Assembly: GCF_963662255.1 (NCBI RefSeq)
Contig: NC_085049.1
Coordinates: 25,948,142-26,012,141, forward strand
Direction of reading: 5' to 3'
Length of the DNA stretch: 64,000 bases
Origin: Cinclus cinclus
Taxonomy: Eukaryota > Chordata > Aves > Passeriformes > Cinclidae
Positions 1 to 12,500 of this stretch are shown here, in pieces; the first letter of the stretch is position 1, and each line of letters opens with the position of its first letter. The position numbers and the translations under genes were made by a program. The notes under the pieces are model-generated. The model ran no database searches. It was given only the letters and a program-made list of their open reading frames with translations, and was not told where the DNA came from.

Positions 1-3000
1 GCCTGTCTTATTTCCCTGTGCTGTCACTTTGCCTAAGGCACTCTCTTGTCGCTCCTTTTTAGAGGAAATGGAGAACAAATGTCCAATACTTCTCTGTCCA
101 TGTTTAGCGAGCCTGCTTGGCAGGATTTAGGGCCTCCTGCAACATCCCAAATAGCCTAGAATGGTTCCATTTTACAGCATATTACACAAAGGTGATGTTT
201 TTTTGATGAAGTTGTTTTTTGTATCTATTAAATCCCCAGTACCTGTAATCAAGTAATTGCTTGGCAATTTTAACTTCCTTTCAAGTGTCTTTGATATTGC
301 AGTGCCCTTCTCTGCTGCAAAGGAAACCTAGATCTTTTGCCAGTAGCCCCACCAAGCAGAAGGTGATTTCAGAACAATGTTTTGATGCCTGATTTGTTTT
401 GTTTGCAATGTCTGAAGATGGCAGTGCTGGCAGCCCTGGAATCCACACATTGATAACTTGCCAGACAGTTTCAGAACTGTTTGCGTGGACATAACAGGAA
501 GCCTGCTAGTAGCACAAGTTCTGCTGAATTGTCCAGTATGAGTTCTCTACCTTTGATTTCCATTAAATTCCAGGAAAAGCCTCCCGTGTTGGAGCTGCCT
601 AGAAACCTGTGGAGATATGCCTGCAAATTGGCTGTTGGTGCATTGAGTCTCATGCAAAATGTGGGAGATGTTTTTGCTTGGACTGTTGCAATTAACACAC
701 TGCCTGTTTCTGGGAGGCAGAATCCTGGAAATGGGGTGTTGGGAAAGACAGAAATTAATATGAAGGGAGAAAGGAGCCCTGTGTGTTACAGCCTCTGTGT
801 CACAGCCATGACACTCCTGTGTTGCAAAATGTGAATTAATTAGAAAGTCAGGGTTTTGGTATCGTGGATAAATGTCATAAAAAGGGTTGGGTTTCTTTTA
901 ATGCCTTTTTTTTCAAAACAATAATGCACCCCCTCCCCACCCCCAATTTTATTAATTTTAATCATGCTGGTGTTTTATCTTTAAGTGGCTGCCTCAGGTT
1001 TTATTTATTTTTCTCTTATTTTAAAACAAATGGGAGAAAGAGTGTAAAGGACAAAGAAGCAACATCTGAGGGAAAGCTGCTTCTTAAACCTTGTCTTTAC
1101 TTGCTTCTATTTCTCATTCTGCTTAGTAGTGGGAAAGTATTTTCACTTCCCACCCCACTTCCCTCCCAAACCCTTACGTTTCCTCTGAGAAATTGTCTAC
1201 ATGGGAAAGTTTTAAACATGAAAGTCAAGGGATGATTTGATATCAAGGGTAAATTTTAACTACCCATGTGAACCCTGTTGTTTTGTGACAAGCTTTTTTT
1301 TTTCCCCTCAGAAATTATGGTTTTCTCTTCCTCGTTAAAGCTCAGTTTATGACACTGCAAACTGATTAAACTGAGCTGGAAAAGGTTGTACTAAAAGGAC
1401 TCCGGCACTTACAGAGTTACAGCAACATATCTAGCAGATAAAGTTTTCCTGCTCAGACAAGCCCTCACTATTTCATCGTAGCTGTTTGTTGGGTTTTTTC
1501 CCTAGGGAGAGCTAAAAAGTGAGAAGAAAGAATTTACTTCAATGATTTCACTTTCTAAAGCACCATCTTTTTGTCTTCCATTTCAACTTCTTAGAAAATA
1601 AGGAAAGCTGGTTAAATTCAAAATGTCCTTTCCCCCCCCCATCTTTTCAAAAACTTTGAAGTAATACTAAATTTTGGCCTTTTCAAAGTTATTAGTTATT
1701 TAATAATGCCTTTAAGAGAAAGATCACTAGGTTGGCGCCTGAATAAAAATGCTCTGTTTTATGAAGGTTTTGTTTGTAACACTGTGCTCTGTGGCAAGGG
1801 AGACAGAAGAAGGTGCTAGAGCTGCTCATAAAAGCAGGATTTTTGCCTTTACACCTGTTAAATTAATTGTGAGACCTGAAAACCTTTAAAACCTCATTAA
1901 AACTGCATCTCTCTCCAGCTGTTAATACCAATATGGGCTGTCACTTCAAAAGGGATTTTAGAAATCCTGTCAGCTGATATCACTCTGAGCTGTCCTTCAT
2001 GGCAAAAAAGAGCTATTGGCTGAAGTCTTCTGGCAAAGCCTTCATTGTTGTTTTGGCTTTTTTTCCTTCTGCCCTTATTTTGGTCAAATGGAGGAGTCTG
2101 AACAGAGCTGAGGTTTGCACAAACCCCAAGGCAGGATGGATGTTGGTGTGCCAAGTTCCAGCCTTGTGTGATTTTTCCAAAGGGGGTGGGATATGTACCA
2201 AACAAGGATCTCAAGGCTTATAATGGCCAAGCTGAGAGGGACTTATTTATGGCACCTGCTGCTGCTCCTGGGCCCAGCCTTGGCAGTCAGCTGGTGTTGC
2301 TGCCTTCCCACAGCAGACTCTCAAACCAGTTGCTGTAATAACCCCAAAATGGTTTGTGTTTCACTCACTGGTTTCACCTGGCTCTCAGCTGATGTGACAG
2401 TTTGAGACAGAGCTCACTTCCTCTGGCACCAGCCCCAAATTTGGCTCACAGCTCTCTGCTAAACCCAGCATTGTCCCTCCACGATGCTGCTGCCATTGCT
2501 CTGCCTTTGTATGAGATGGTTTCTGTCTTCTCTGCTGGAAAGAAGGGGGAAAAAATCACATTTCCACGTGATCAGAATCTTCTCATAAGGAGAGTGAATT
2601 CAGTCATGTCTGGAAGTGATGGGGAAGCTGCAGAGGAGATGACCAGTGGGTGAGAGGCTGGCTGGGTCCGGGTATGCAGAGCACCTCCTTCCCTCTTAGA
2701 TGCTTCCAGAAGTGCTGAAAATGGGACAACTGAGCTCTTCTCCCTCCTTCACCTCTAATTGTTTTGTAAGGCCAGTCCTAAACTCTCTCCAAAAAGCAAA
2801 TAACAATTGAGCCCCCATTCCTTCCTGTGTGGCAGAAGCCGAGAGGCTGTTGACTGATGGGGAAAAGGAAGGAAATTTGCAGCCAGAACCCTCTCACCAA
2901 TTTCTCCTCCCAGATGTTTTTCTTTCGATGTTTGTTTTACTTTGGCAATTCACTAAACAAATTGCTGTCTGAGTGATGCAGCTGATGGAGTCTGGTTTCT

Positions 3001-5509
3001 TTCAGGTTTTGCTGCAGTTCCCTTTCTTCTGACTTAATGATCTCAGCTTCATCCTCTGCTATATTTTCCACGAGGAAGGGCAGCCAGGAGCTGAGCAGGA
3101 CAGCTTTTGGCTTTTCCCTCCCTCTGTGGGGATATGGTTTTGAATTTCTGTCCTTTAGCCAACTTGTAGTTCTCAAAAAAATCTTGAATTAACATAATTT
3201 TCAAGGCATCCATAAGATTTCCCCCCCCCTCCAAATGCTCTAAACTCTCTAATAATGGGATAAAGCATTTCTGGCTGGGGAGAGGACTGGCTTCTCGGAA
3301 GGGACAGGCTGCAATTGCAGAAATTTTTTTTCCTCATGGCACTGAGGTAGAAGTCGGTCCCTGGAAGCCTGTTTTGTAAAAAGACCACTTGTTTTCTGCA
3401 TCCCTTGGAGCTGTCTGGATGAGCTGCTCCTGCTATTGCTAAAGGCAATAGTTACTTGAGCAGAATAAAAATCCGTATCCTCAGCAAAGCACTTGAGGCT
3501 GGGCTGTCTCAGTTGCAAAGGAGCAACAAAAAGAAGGGAAGAAAGCATGGCATCAATTTAAAATACAGGAATTTCTATGATATTCACAGTGAAAGTAGTG
3601 TTTATGTTCACTCTTGGCAGTATTTACAGCTTCCTTTGGAATGGGTTGCTCAGAGTTATGAGTGGGATTCAGTTTCTGCCTCTATTTTTTTTTCAGTTTA
3701 TGCCAATTGTCCTTTTGTAGGTGAAGTTAAGTGTTGCCCAGAAAACCACAGCTCAAGGAAAGTGTTGTCCTGTGTGTGAAAACAATGATTGAAGCTTCTA
3801 CAGAGAGGCAGCTGTGACTGCTTTCATGTCTTTCAGGAATTATATGATTTATCAGAGATGATGCCAGATCTTTGATAGGGGATTGAAAGTAATCCCTAAA
3901 TATTTAATATATGAGCATTAAAGACAACTAATTTGTCAGATTTTAGAGTGGGTTGAGACTTGCTTCAAGGCCCTGGTGAGTATGTGCTGACTAATGTTGA
4001 GATGCTCCAGGGTTTTTAAGGAGGCTTATCAGTATAATAGGGAGAGAAGAAAAGAGGGGTGTCAAAGCAGCTCTTAAGGATTTGAGTGAGTTTAACAGAG
4101 GCAGCGTGAAGGAGCTTTAAATTGTGTTGAACTTGGGGGACGGAGAAAACCAAACTCATTGAATTTGTATACCTGCCATGCACCTGAAATGAAATTATGC
4201 AAGAAATAATGCAAAAAGCCTTGAGCTGAGCTTTGTACCTGCTCTTATAAAAGACAGCAGAGGTATTTGTGAGGCTGTGTTTTCACAGCCAGGTCTCAAC
4301 AGCAGGTTTTGTTGCTGTAATAAGGCATTTGATAAACTAGCTCTAGCTAAGTTTTTAGGGAAAGTTCAAGCTCTTTTGTTGCAGTTCTTCTGAGCTTATG
4401 CAAACTAAATTATCTATTTAAAGTCCTAGCTCTGAATCTAGAAGCCTTCCTTCAGGCAGTTATTTCTGCAAATATTAGTCCAGCTATTTGCCTTTCCCCC
4501 CCCCCCCCCCCAGGCAGTTGTGCATACATAATGTCTATTCTTTGCAACAGCCCCTGTTCTGAAAGTTGTCCGGGTAACAGCTTTGTCTGTTGTTTCCTTT
4601 TGAAAGCATGGTTAGAGTAGCACCTCGACCCCCTGGCTGGCTGCTGGACTCCATCCTGCCTCAGCTGCTGCCATCTGCCTTTGCCTGAGGTGCCCTTGGC
4701 AGGAGCCAGCAAAGCATTTCAGTGGCATTATCTATTTATTTTTTATTTATTTATTTGTTTGTGTGCCCGTTGTTGGGCAGTCATCCAGTCCCTGCCTAGC
4801 AACCTCTGGCATCCACAACATTTACTTAAAGGACTCTTTCCACATCCAAGGGCTTTCCTCACGTCTTGCTGTCCACCCCTGACCTGGACTCCCCTTACCC
4901 ACAGCCCAGAGGTGCTCCAGGCCTCCCTGTTTCCCCCAGATTCCTCTGTAGCTCCTGCCATTTGCCTCTTGGTGTCTCCATTTCTCTTCTGACCCCGGGT
5001 TTGCCCTGCTGACTTCAGGACTGGTTGTCACTTTGGCTTTACCTCTGTTGATCTGTAATTGCCACCAAAACCGTTGGGCAAATGTTGACATTTTTCAGGA
5101 CCAGATGCTTGGAGAAAGGAATCTCAGGACAGCTCTTCTGTTATTGAAATTCACAAATGTTTTCTTGGTTTGTTTCTACCTACTTTCCTCTTTTTCAAAT
5201 ATGCCTGGACATGTCAAAACAGCAATGATCAGCTTGCATTAAATAAATTAGCTTAATACTGCTTGACATCATTATCTTTAGCTCATCCACTGAAACCACG
5301 TATAGAGAAGGGTTGGTCGTGGTTTTGCTAGGATTTGCATTTTTTTTTTTTTGGTGATTGTTGATTATTTGTTGTTTTTTTTTAAAGAAGGGTTTTAAGC
5401 TCATCCTGCAGACCAGCGGCAGAGCAGGACTGCAGGCAGGTCTCCTGAGCTTCCTCTGATCCCAGTCCTTGATGGATCCACCTCTTTCACTGCTCTGGTT
5501 TTGGGTCTG
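1..5509. other. Intergenic DNA, no gene recognised
   Basis: No reading frame here resembles a protein I know, and the open frames are short, overlap one another on both strands and lack splice or domain signals. Visible simple sequence includes a C9 run near 3221, a C17 run at 4496-4512 and a TTTA-type microsatellite at about 4729-4758. The base composition is ordinary for avian intergenic DNA. A 3' end of an upstream gene could lie to the left of the window, but I cannot identify one. Confidence 0.7.
4496..4512. repeat. Poly(C) homopolymer, C17
   Basis: An uninterrupted run of 17 cytosines, giving poly(G) on the other strand. It is a simple repeat prone to length error in assembly and can form G-rich secondary structure. 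No gene is nearby. Confidence 0.9.
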
Positions 5510-5890
5510 TGAGAAGTTGGGGCTGTTCAGCTGGAGAAGAGAAGGCTGTGTGGAGACCTCACAGCACTTTCCAGGACATGAAGTGACCCACAAGGAAGAT
5601 AGAGAGGGACTCTGCATCAGAAGCTGGAATGACAGGAAAAGGAGTAATGGGTACAAATGGAAAGAGAGGGAGTTTGGGCCAGATATATGGATGAAATTTT
5701 TCTCTGTGAGGGTGGTGAAGTACAGGTTGCCCAGAGAAGCTGTGGCTGCCCCACCCTTGGCAGTGTCCAAGGCCAGGTTGGATGGGGGTCTGAGCAACCT
5801 GGGATAGTGAAAGGTGTCCCTGCCCATGGCACGGGGGGTGGAATGAGATGATTTTTAAGGTCCCTTCCAACCCAGGCCATTCTAAGCTGA
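5510..5890 (+). mobile_element. CR1 LINE, 5'-truncated 3' fragment
   Basis: The sequence shows the typical order of a CR1 3' end: a GTTCAGCTGGAGAAGAGAAGGC block, the block around CCCAGAGAAGCTGTGGCTGC (5731-5750 region), then GGCCAGGTTGGATGGG, GTGTCCCTGCCCATGGC, and the terminal AAGGTCCCTTCCAACCC followed by CATTCTAAGCTGA. It is diverged, with indels, and encodes no intact reverse transcriptase. A 210-codon open frame on the minus strand across it is an antisense artefact. CR1 is the dominant non-LTR retrotransposon of birds, and copies are usually truncated at the 5' end as here. Confidence 0.93.
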
Positions 5891-7937
5891 TTTGGTGGGA
5901 CTGGGCCACTGAAAAAAGCCATTTATCTCTCAGCTCCGTTTCTGTGTGTCTGCCAAGTGATAATTGGGGGGAAGAGCAGCCCAGCCCTCCTGATGCCCAT
6001 TTGGTCCATGACTGACAGATTTATGACAGGCTGCAGTTTCCTCTGTTTGTCTGGCAGCGAGTGGCAGGGCCGGGCGATTGTGCGCCGGTCTTCCCAACGG
6101 GGAGCATTTCCAGCTGGATCCAGGGCACAGGAAATGATCTAGTGAAAGCCTTTTGGTGACAATTAGCAGAATTCCTGCCGATAAGTTTTTCTTTTTTTTT
6201 TTGGTCCTCTCCCTCAGAACATTTTTACAGCAAGCCCTAAGTGGCTGTGGAGAGGCATTGGAGGTGGGTGGTTACAAATTTTTGATGAGTGTGTCATGGA
6301 TAAGGTTTCTTTCTGTTGAAAGTATAATTATTTTTTTAATCTACACCTCCTTAGTATTTTACTCATGACCAGAGCAACATAAAAATTTATTTTTCTTCTG
6401 AGATGGTCAAACCCTAGAACCCAGCCCAGTTTGGCCTCAAGCAAGGAAGAGTTATTGTAATCTGCTCATTTTGCCAGGAACAGCAAAGGGCTTGAGTCCT
6501 GGGGTCACCAAGGTAGTGTCAACTTGGGGGAACGTGCTTAAACCCTCTCCTCCCTCCAGTTTCTGTAATGCATTCCTGTGTGAGGTATCACTCTTCAAAA
6601 GAGGGGAAAAATAAATGTTTATTTGTGGTTGCATGGGATTATCTGTGTCAAAGGAAGGAAAATACTGGTGTTGGGTGCTCTCCCTCAGAAAGCTTTTGAG
6701 TTGCCTTAGATGGAATGTTTGAAACCAAATACCTTTCCTTAAAACTTTATGGTCTTCAGATATGAGGCTTTGTTTTATACCATGGGTGAAGAAACAGAAC
6801 CTGAAATCCTTGGCATTGATTGTTCTTGTAGAAAAGGAGGAGAAAAATAATTTTTTGCAGACCTGATACACATGGGGATTAACCAGCTCTGTTTCCAGTA
6901 GATAAATTACTGGTCAGAAAATTGAATTTAAAGTGAGATGAATATTTGTCCTTGGGAATTTGATACCTGTAAGCTAAAACTCCTTTGTTTTGAGAGCATA
7001 AGGTGCTGCTGTAGGCTTTGTGCTGGATTTATGCTTGAAGACTTCTTTTCTCCAGCATTTTTTGTTGCACTGGAGTATCCAAACTGGGGTTTACTAGAGA
7101 AGGGAAAAAGAGACTGAAGCTGGTGTTGTAAGAAGGCTCAAGTTTTTCTGATGGGTTGTTCATGTTGTCAGGGGCTCTTGCCATGAAGTGCTATGTGGGA
7201 AAATGGCTTTTCCTTGCCTGAGCAGTGAGCAGAGCACAGGAAAATTGCTTTTATCTGCTGTGCAGCTGGTTTGAATACTGACAGCTTGCACCTTTTGATC
7301 TGCCACAGCCTGGCTGCTGGTTTTGCCTGTGCAGGAGCAAGCCCAGGAGCAGAGAGTGGAGAAGGAAAACTGCAATGGTCACAGAGGATGGAAAACAGGC
7401 AAGTGATGAAACCATGGAAAATACAGTAAGAAAGTGTAGGAAAAATGGACAGTCTGGAAGAGTCAAACATTGCAGGAGAGGCCATGTCCTCATCTGTACT
7501 TCTGTGACTTCAATCCAGAGGCAGCTTGGGCTTCAGCTAGAAAAGAGTGCTTTCTTTGTAAGTATACACAGATTTCAGTAATACCGGGGAGCAAAATACC
7601 TTGTAAGAGTGAACTAGTTTTTGAGCTTCAGAAATCATCCTGTAAGATTTCTCTTTGTGCTTTTACCAAAAGTAAAAAACTTACAAAAGTTCCTGTGCTT
7701 CCCTTTCCTTCCCCCACCTGTGTGTACAGGCAGGTGAAGAAGGGCTGGAGTCCAGCTTGTTTGGTTGACTGCATTTTTTGTTTTGAATGAAAGCCTGTGT
7801 AAATCTATCTGTGTCTCCTTGATATGCATTAGTGTTGGCCCCACAACAGGAAGGATGAGCACTGCAGCTCTGCCTCACCAGCACATAACAGGCATGTGAA
7901 AAATCAAGAGGAAATCTCTACCTTGAATCCAGGCATG
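5891..7937. other. Intergenic DNA, no feature recognised
   Basis: The interval lies between two CR1 fragments. It contains short T- and A-rich runs but no supported exon, RNA gene or repeat. Confidence 0.65.
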
Positions 7938-8150
7938 AAAGAAATTGTTCCCTGTGAGGGTGGTGAGGCTCTGGCACAGGGTGCCCAGAGAAGCTGTGGC
8001 TGCCCCATCCCTGGAAGTGTCCAAGGCCAGGCTGGATGGGGCTCTGAGCAACCTGGGATAGTGGAAGGTGTCCCTGCCCATGGCAGGGGCTTGGAACTGG
8101 ATGATTTTTAAGATCCCTTCCAACCTAAATTATTCTAAGCTGATTCTATG
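7938..8150 (+). mobile_element. CR1 LINE 3' fragment
   Basis: This fragment begins at a TTCCCTGTGAGGGTGGTGAGG-type block and continues through the AGAAGCTGTGGCTGCCCCAT, CCAAGGCCAGGCTGGATGGG and GGTGTCCCTGCCCATGGCAG blocks. It ends in CTTCCAACCTAAATTATTCT and a GATTCTATG terminus. It belongs to the same subfamily type as the copies at 5510, 21350, 33115 and 53961. It is non-coding and truncated. Confidence 0.95.
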
Positions 8151-9498
8151 TAAATCCTAAATACTTTCACTAGACCCAACTGCTGCTGGGTAGGTATTGC
8201 AGACTGTAAACCTATGCTACCCCAAAACCAGGACTCTGTGATTCCCTGGGGATAACTGGAGGTAGAGCAGGTCTGTAAATGTGTGTGGCAAAGCTGATCC
8301 AGGCACTGCTCACAGGATGAAATGATGCTGAAAATGATGTGTCAGCTCACAGCTTTGAGGAGAACATTCTGGTGGGCGAGGGAAGGGCCCCTCCCAACTC
8401 AAGTCAGGAACCCAAATTCCCTCAATCCCCCATTTGCAGCACTGTCTTTCAAGAGCTATACTTGTTGAGGGGCTGCTCTGTGGTGGGATAATGACACTGT
8501 TTTTAATTTCATCACCTCTTTTATAAAGGAGGCTGACAATGTCTTGTCCTCTTGGCTTGGTGGAAGAAAGAAGCTGAAAGGAGGTGGTGATCTGGCAAAG
8601 CCAAGAGCTGCTTGAAGTGCTCCAGGCCTGTCTATGCACATCCTTGCTCCCAAATTCCTAGGGTTTCCAGAGCAGCTAGCCAGAATGCTGAAAAAGCTTT
8701 CTCTTTAATCTCTTGATCTCCGCTGTGTGTTTTTGCCAGTGCAGGTAAAACAGAGGTGCACACTCCACGTACCAGTGTTTGCACCAGGGTAAACAGAGAG
8801 TCTCGGTAATTACTGAGAACGATCTGAGCGAAACATCTTGTCTCTACAGCTCGTTCCTGGGACACAGGAGCAGGCAGGGCAGGCATACTTGACCTGCCAG
8901 GTATCACCAGTGTCTCTCGCTACTCAAACAGCAAGAAATGAGATTGATTTTTTGCTCTGGCTAAATTCCAGCTCAAATGTGAAGGGAAGTTTTGTCTGAC
9001 AGGTTTGCTGGGTGTGGTGGTGGGGATTGTTGTGCTTTCAGAGATCCATTTGGTACACGCATCCTAAATTAATGAGGTCATTCTGTCCAGGCTGTAGCTT
9101 TGCTTCAGGAGCTGGCAGGCCATAGCCCTTGGCATCACTTCAGCTCTCACTTGTGGTGTTACAGAAAATGACAAGATGCTCTGGTGTTTGATCAGGTCAA
9201 ACCCTTAGAATAGGACACCACCTTTAATAGGCCCCAGAGAAGGCTCTACTATTTTATTTTCTCAATTTTAATTTTAAGCGAAGAGACAACCCAGCTGAAA
9301 ACCAAGAGGATGACATGATATTAAGGAGAGTGGAGTTTGGCACGCAGGTTACAAACCAGTCTGAATCCCACTGCATGAAAATGTTTAACAATATTGCAGA
9401 GCCTGACTGCTTCCTCCCAGGATTCAGCTGCGACTGAGGACAAATCCCAAGGAGAATTATGTCCATTAGTAGCAACGAGACTCTCCCTCCATGTGTGT

Positions 9499-9531
9499 AT
9501 ATCTATCTATCTATATGATGTGTGTGTGTGT
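9499..9531. repeat. Compound microsatellite (ATCT)n / (TG)n
   Basis: TATCTATCTATCTATATGAT is followed directly by TGTGTGTGTG. This is a short compound simple repeat in intergenic DNA with no evident function. Confidence 0.85.
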
Positions 9532-12500
9532 TTTAATTCGATTTGCTTCTCCTTAGGTAAGCTGATGGTGGTGGTGATCCTTGCTTTGCCAGCTGCATGC
9601 CACACTTGTTGTAGCTTGCCTTATAAACTTAGACTTTGTAAACAAGCTAAATGGAACCAAGACCAGAATTATTAAAACCAGCTAAAGTTTAGCCATTTTC
9701 TTCAGCAGTAACAGGAATGTAGAATGGGGAATTGCATGCAGTGATTCACCTGGCTCAGAATCCTCTCCCCTAGCAGTGGCAAGGGATGGGTGCCTGAGGA
9801 GAGACAAGAACCAGACACATGTGCACTGACAAATCCTCCAGACAGTTCAGGGAATCCGTGAACTGGATAAGGTGTCTCTGCTCTCCCCATGATTTTCTAT
9901 AAGCTTTGGCAATTTCTTGGGGGAAGGAGCCACGTTGTGCTCCTGTGCCTGTTGTGCCTGTTGTGCCTTTGGTTTGTTTTCTGAGTGGTTCTTCTCTGCG
10001 GCTTCACTTTGCACCTCTGGGCTGCATTATCAGAGATGTAGAAGCATCAGTCTCTGGAGACCATCCACATGCCAATCCTGGTGTGGCAGACTGCTGGAGA
10101 GCATTTGTGCACTTAATGTTCTGGGTTTTATTGTTGTGGAGGGTTTATTATTTGTTTGCTTGTTCTGTTTTTTTTAATGGAAATTGGTTTTACCATGAGC
10201 TCTGGGCAAACATTAGGTTCATGTGGTGGAATAGAGCCTCTGTCTGGTTTGCTCCTTATTTTTCTCCTGACAGGGGGAAAATGCTAACCCTTAACAACCC
10301 CTGCACCACTTTGTTGCTGAGCATTGGGACTAGCCTGTTAGGGAGTCTGGAAAGGGTTTAGCTGACTGCAGCCCAGGAGAGCTCCCTGGCAGGAGAGATT
10401 TGAAGAAAGGCTGGAAGAAACATCATCTATCTCATCCCCCTCAGGACAAACATAATTTGGAGGGGGCTCCTGTTTCTAAAAACCTCAGGCAGTGTAATTT
10501 TGGGCTGGTCAGAGACAGAGCAGTTTATGGGAGCTGGGAAGGAGGAGGGAGCTTCATTTTTAGGTAGTCCTTGGATCTGTTTTGCAAAAGATTTCCTATG
10601 TATGTCTGTGTATGTGGGATTCTCATCTGTTGAGCATGTAGCAAATAAATGTAATTGAGCATGAGGAATGCAATTATTTGGACTTTGTCTACATTAGGAA
10701 TATTCTCCAGCTGGGAGTTCATGATTTTTTCTCTCCTTCTTCTCCCATGCTTGAGGCCAGGTGGTTTTGGATGGATGAGGCAGCATATTTGAGGCAGAGG
10801 CTGGAAGCTGAATCCTCAGTCATCTTGCAGTGCTCAAGGTGTTTCATGGAGCAGGGGAGACTTAATTACCATAGAGCTTATTTACTATCTTAACTGGCCC
10901 CATCTTAGAGGATGTGCAGGTGTTAGAAACAAATGTTTTTGAACCATCATCAATAAATGCTGTAAAATAAGTGCCACAAGCCAAATTGTTTTCCATTTCA
11001 TGTCATGTTTGCTTCCCTTTTTTCCTGTCTCTAATCCAAACCACGACTAGTAATACTTCCCTCTCCCAAAGAGCTGTCACATAAGTGTAATGTTTAAGCT
11101 TGTTGCAGAGCAGTCACAGCTTGCCTATCCTGCCTGCCATCATCTTCCTGCAGGTTTGGAGCTGTTGTCTTACTCCCAGTGCTCCTGGGCGGAAGCACAG
11201 AAGTGGGTCCTTTGTGGATGTGGAATTTTCATGGCTCTGAAGGTCCAGAAGCAAGGACCTGTGCTGTGGAGCTGGTGGGCTGGGATAGAAAAGTGGGTGC
11301 TAGGAGTGTAATTGTCAGTTTGTTTGTGGGTTTGTTGCATCTCACTGTGAAGGTGAAGCAATGATAACTTGTGGGACATCACTCTGGTTCTGCCCTTGGT
11401 TTCATGCACACAGATTTGGGAGGGAAGAGAAAAAAAAAACCCTGCACAAAACACTTTCATATCAGTAAACACAAAATACTGTGCAAAAGGTTAAAGTTAA
11501 GCTTACACCTGTTTGGGAGACTGGGGGGACCTTCAGGCATCACAACACCCCTAGGGGACATCGTGTGTGATACTAAAAAATAAATTAGGAACCTCATGTT
11601 GGGGCAATTACTATCCTTGTCTTTGGGAAATTTTAGTTCAAGCCCTTCGCAGTGGTGTTACAAAGCATAATTATATGACTCGAGGTGCTGTTAGATGCAA
11701 ATCTTCTGGGTATGCTATCTCTCCATTTAATCAGTTATTTGTTTGCCACTTGGGTACAGAAAGTACTTTGTTTAAAAATTAGCTGAATATACTTCCAGTA
11801 ACAGCATCAGTGGGAAATAATGAAAAGTAGCTGATTTACTACTAGTAAAGAGCATCCAAGAGCTCCGTGGTGTATCTCATTTACTCTGAGATTTATGCAA
11901 TACACAGTCAGCTAACTCCACACACAAACAAGCTGTGCATGGCTCCTTGTGTTCCTGTTTATGCCCATTTATCTTCAATTTTGTTAGAAACACATAAGCT
12001 GCCTCCTTTATTTGCTGCGTGTTCCCTTTCATTTGAATCCTACTTTTCATTTTTTGTGGATTATCTCTTTGCTGTTAACATTGTTGTGTGGCACACTGCT
12101 ACTTTTGTAAATGAATTTTAAGAACTTTGCAGCAACTTCATAGATTTTTTTCAGGGAATACAGATCATCCTTGTTGCAAAAATGAACTGATGTATGATGA
12201 TGTGGGGCTTGTTAGCAACTGAGGCTGTGTGTGTGCACACACTGGGAGTCTGGGATAGAGCAATGGGCACCACATCCAGGTGAGAAACTTGAATAAAAGC
12301 CCACTGAAAATGGCAAATGTTTTTCTGCATTTTAGGGGCTGAACAATATGTGTGCTGATTTTTCCTTATTCTATCATACCCTGAGATCACATGTAAAAGT
12401 GAAAATGCTGCCTGGTGCGTGCAGGATGCATGTCATGCTGAGGCCCTAATGACTGGCAAGGGCTCTGAGGTAGAAGAATAAATATTCACTGTGAAGAACA

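Noticed and set aside
5195..5827. 210-codon minus-strand open frame
   Set aside because: Most of it is antisense to the CR1 fragment at 5510-5890; the rest is low-complexity Lys/Asn-rich sequence from a T-rich run.
9906..10361. 151-codon frame with Cys/Val/Pro repeats and Trp-rich segments
   Set aside because: The repeats come from a short TGTGCCTGT tandem motif, and the remainder looks like random translation.
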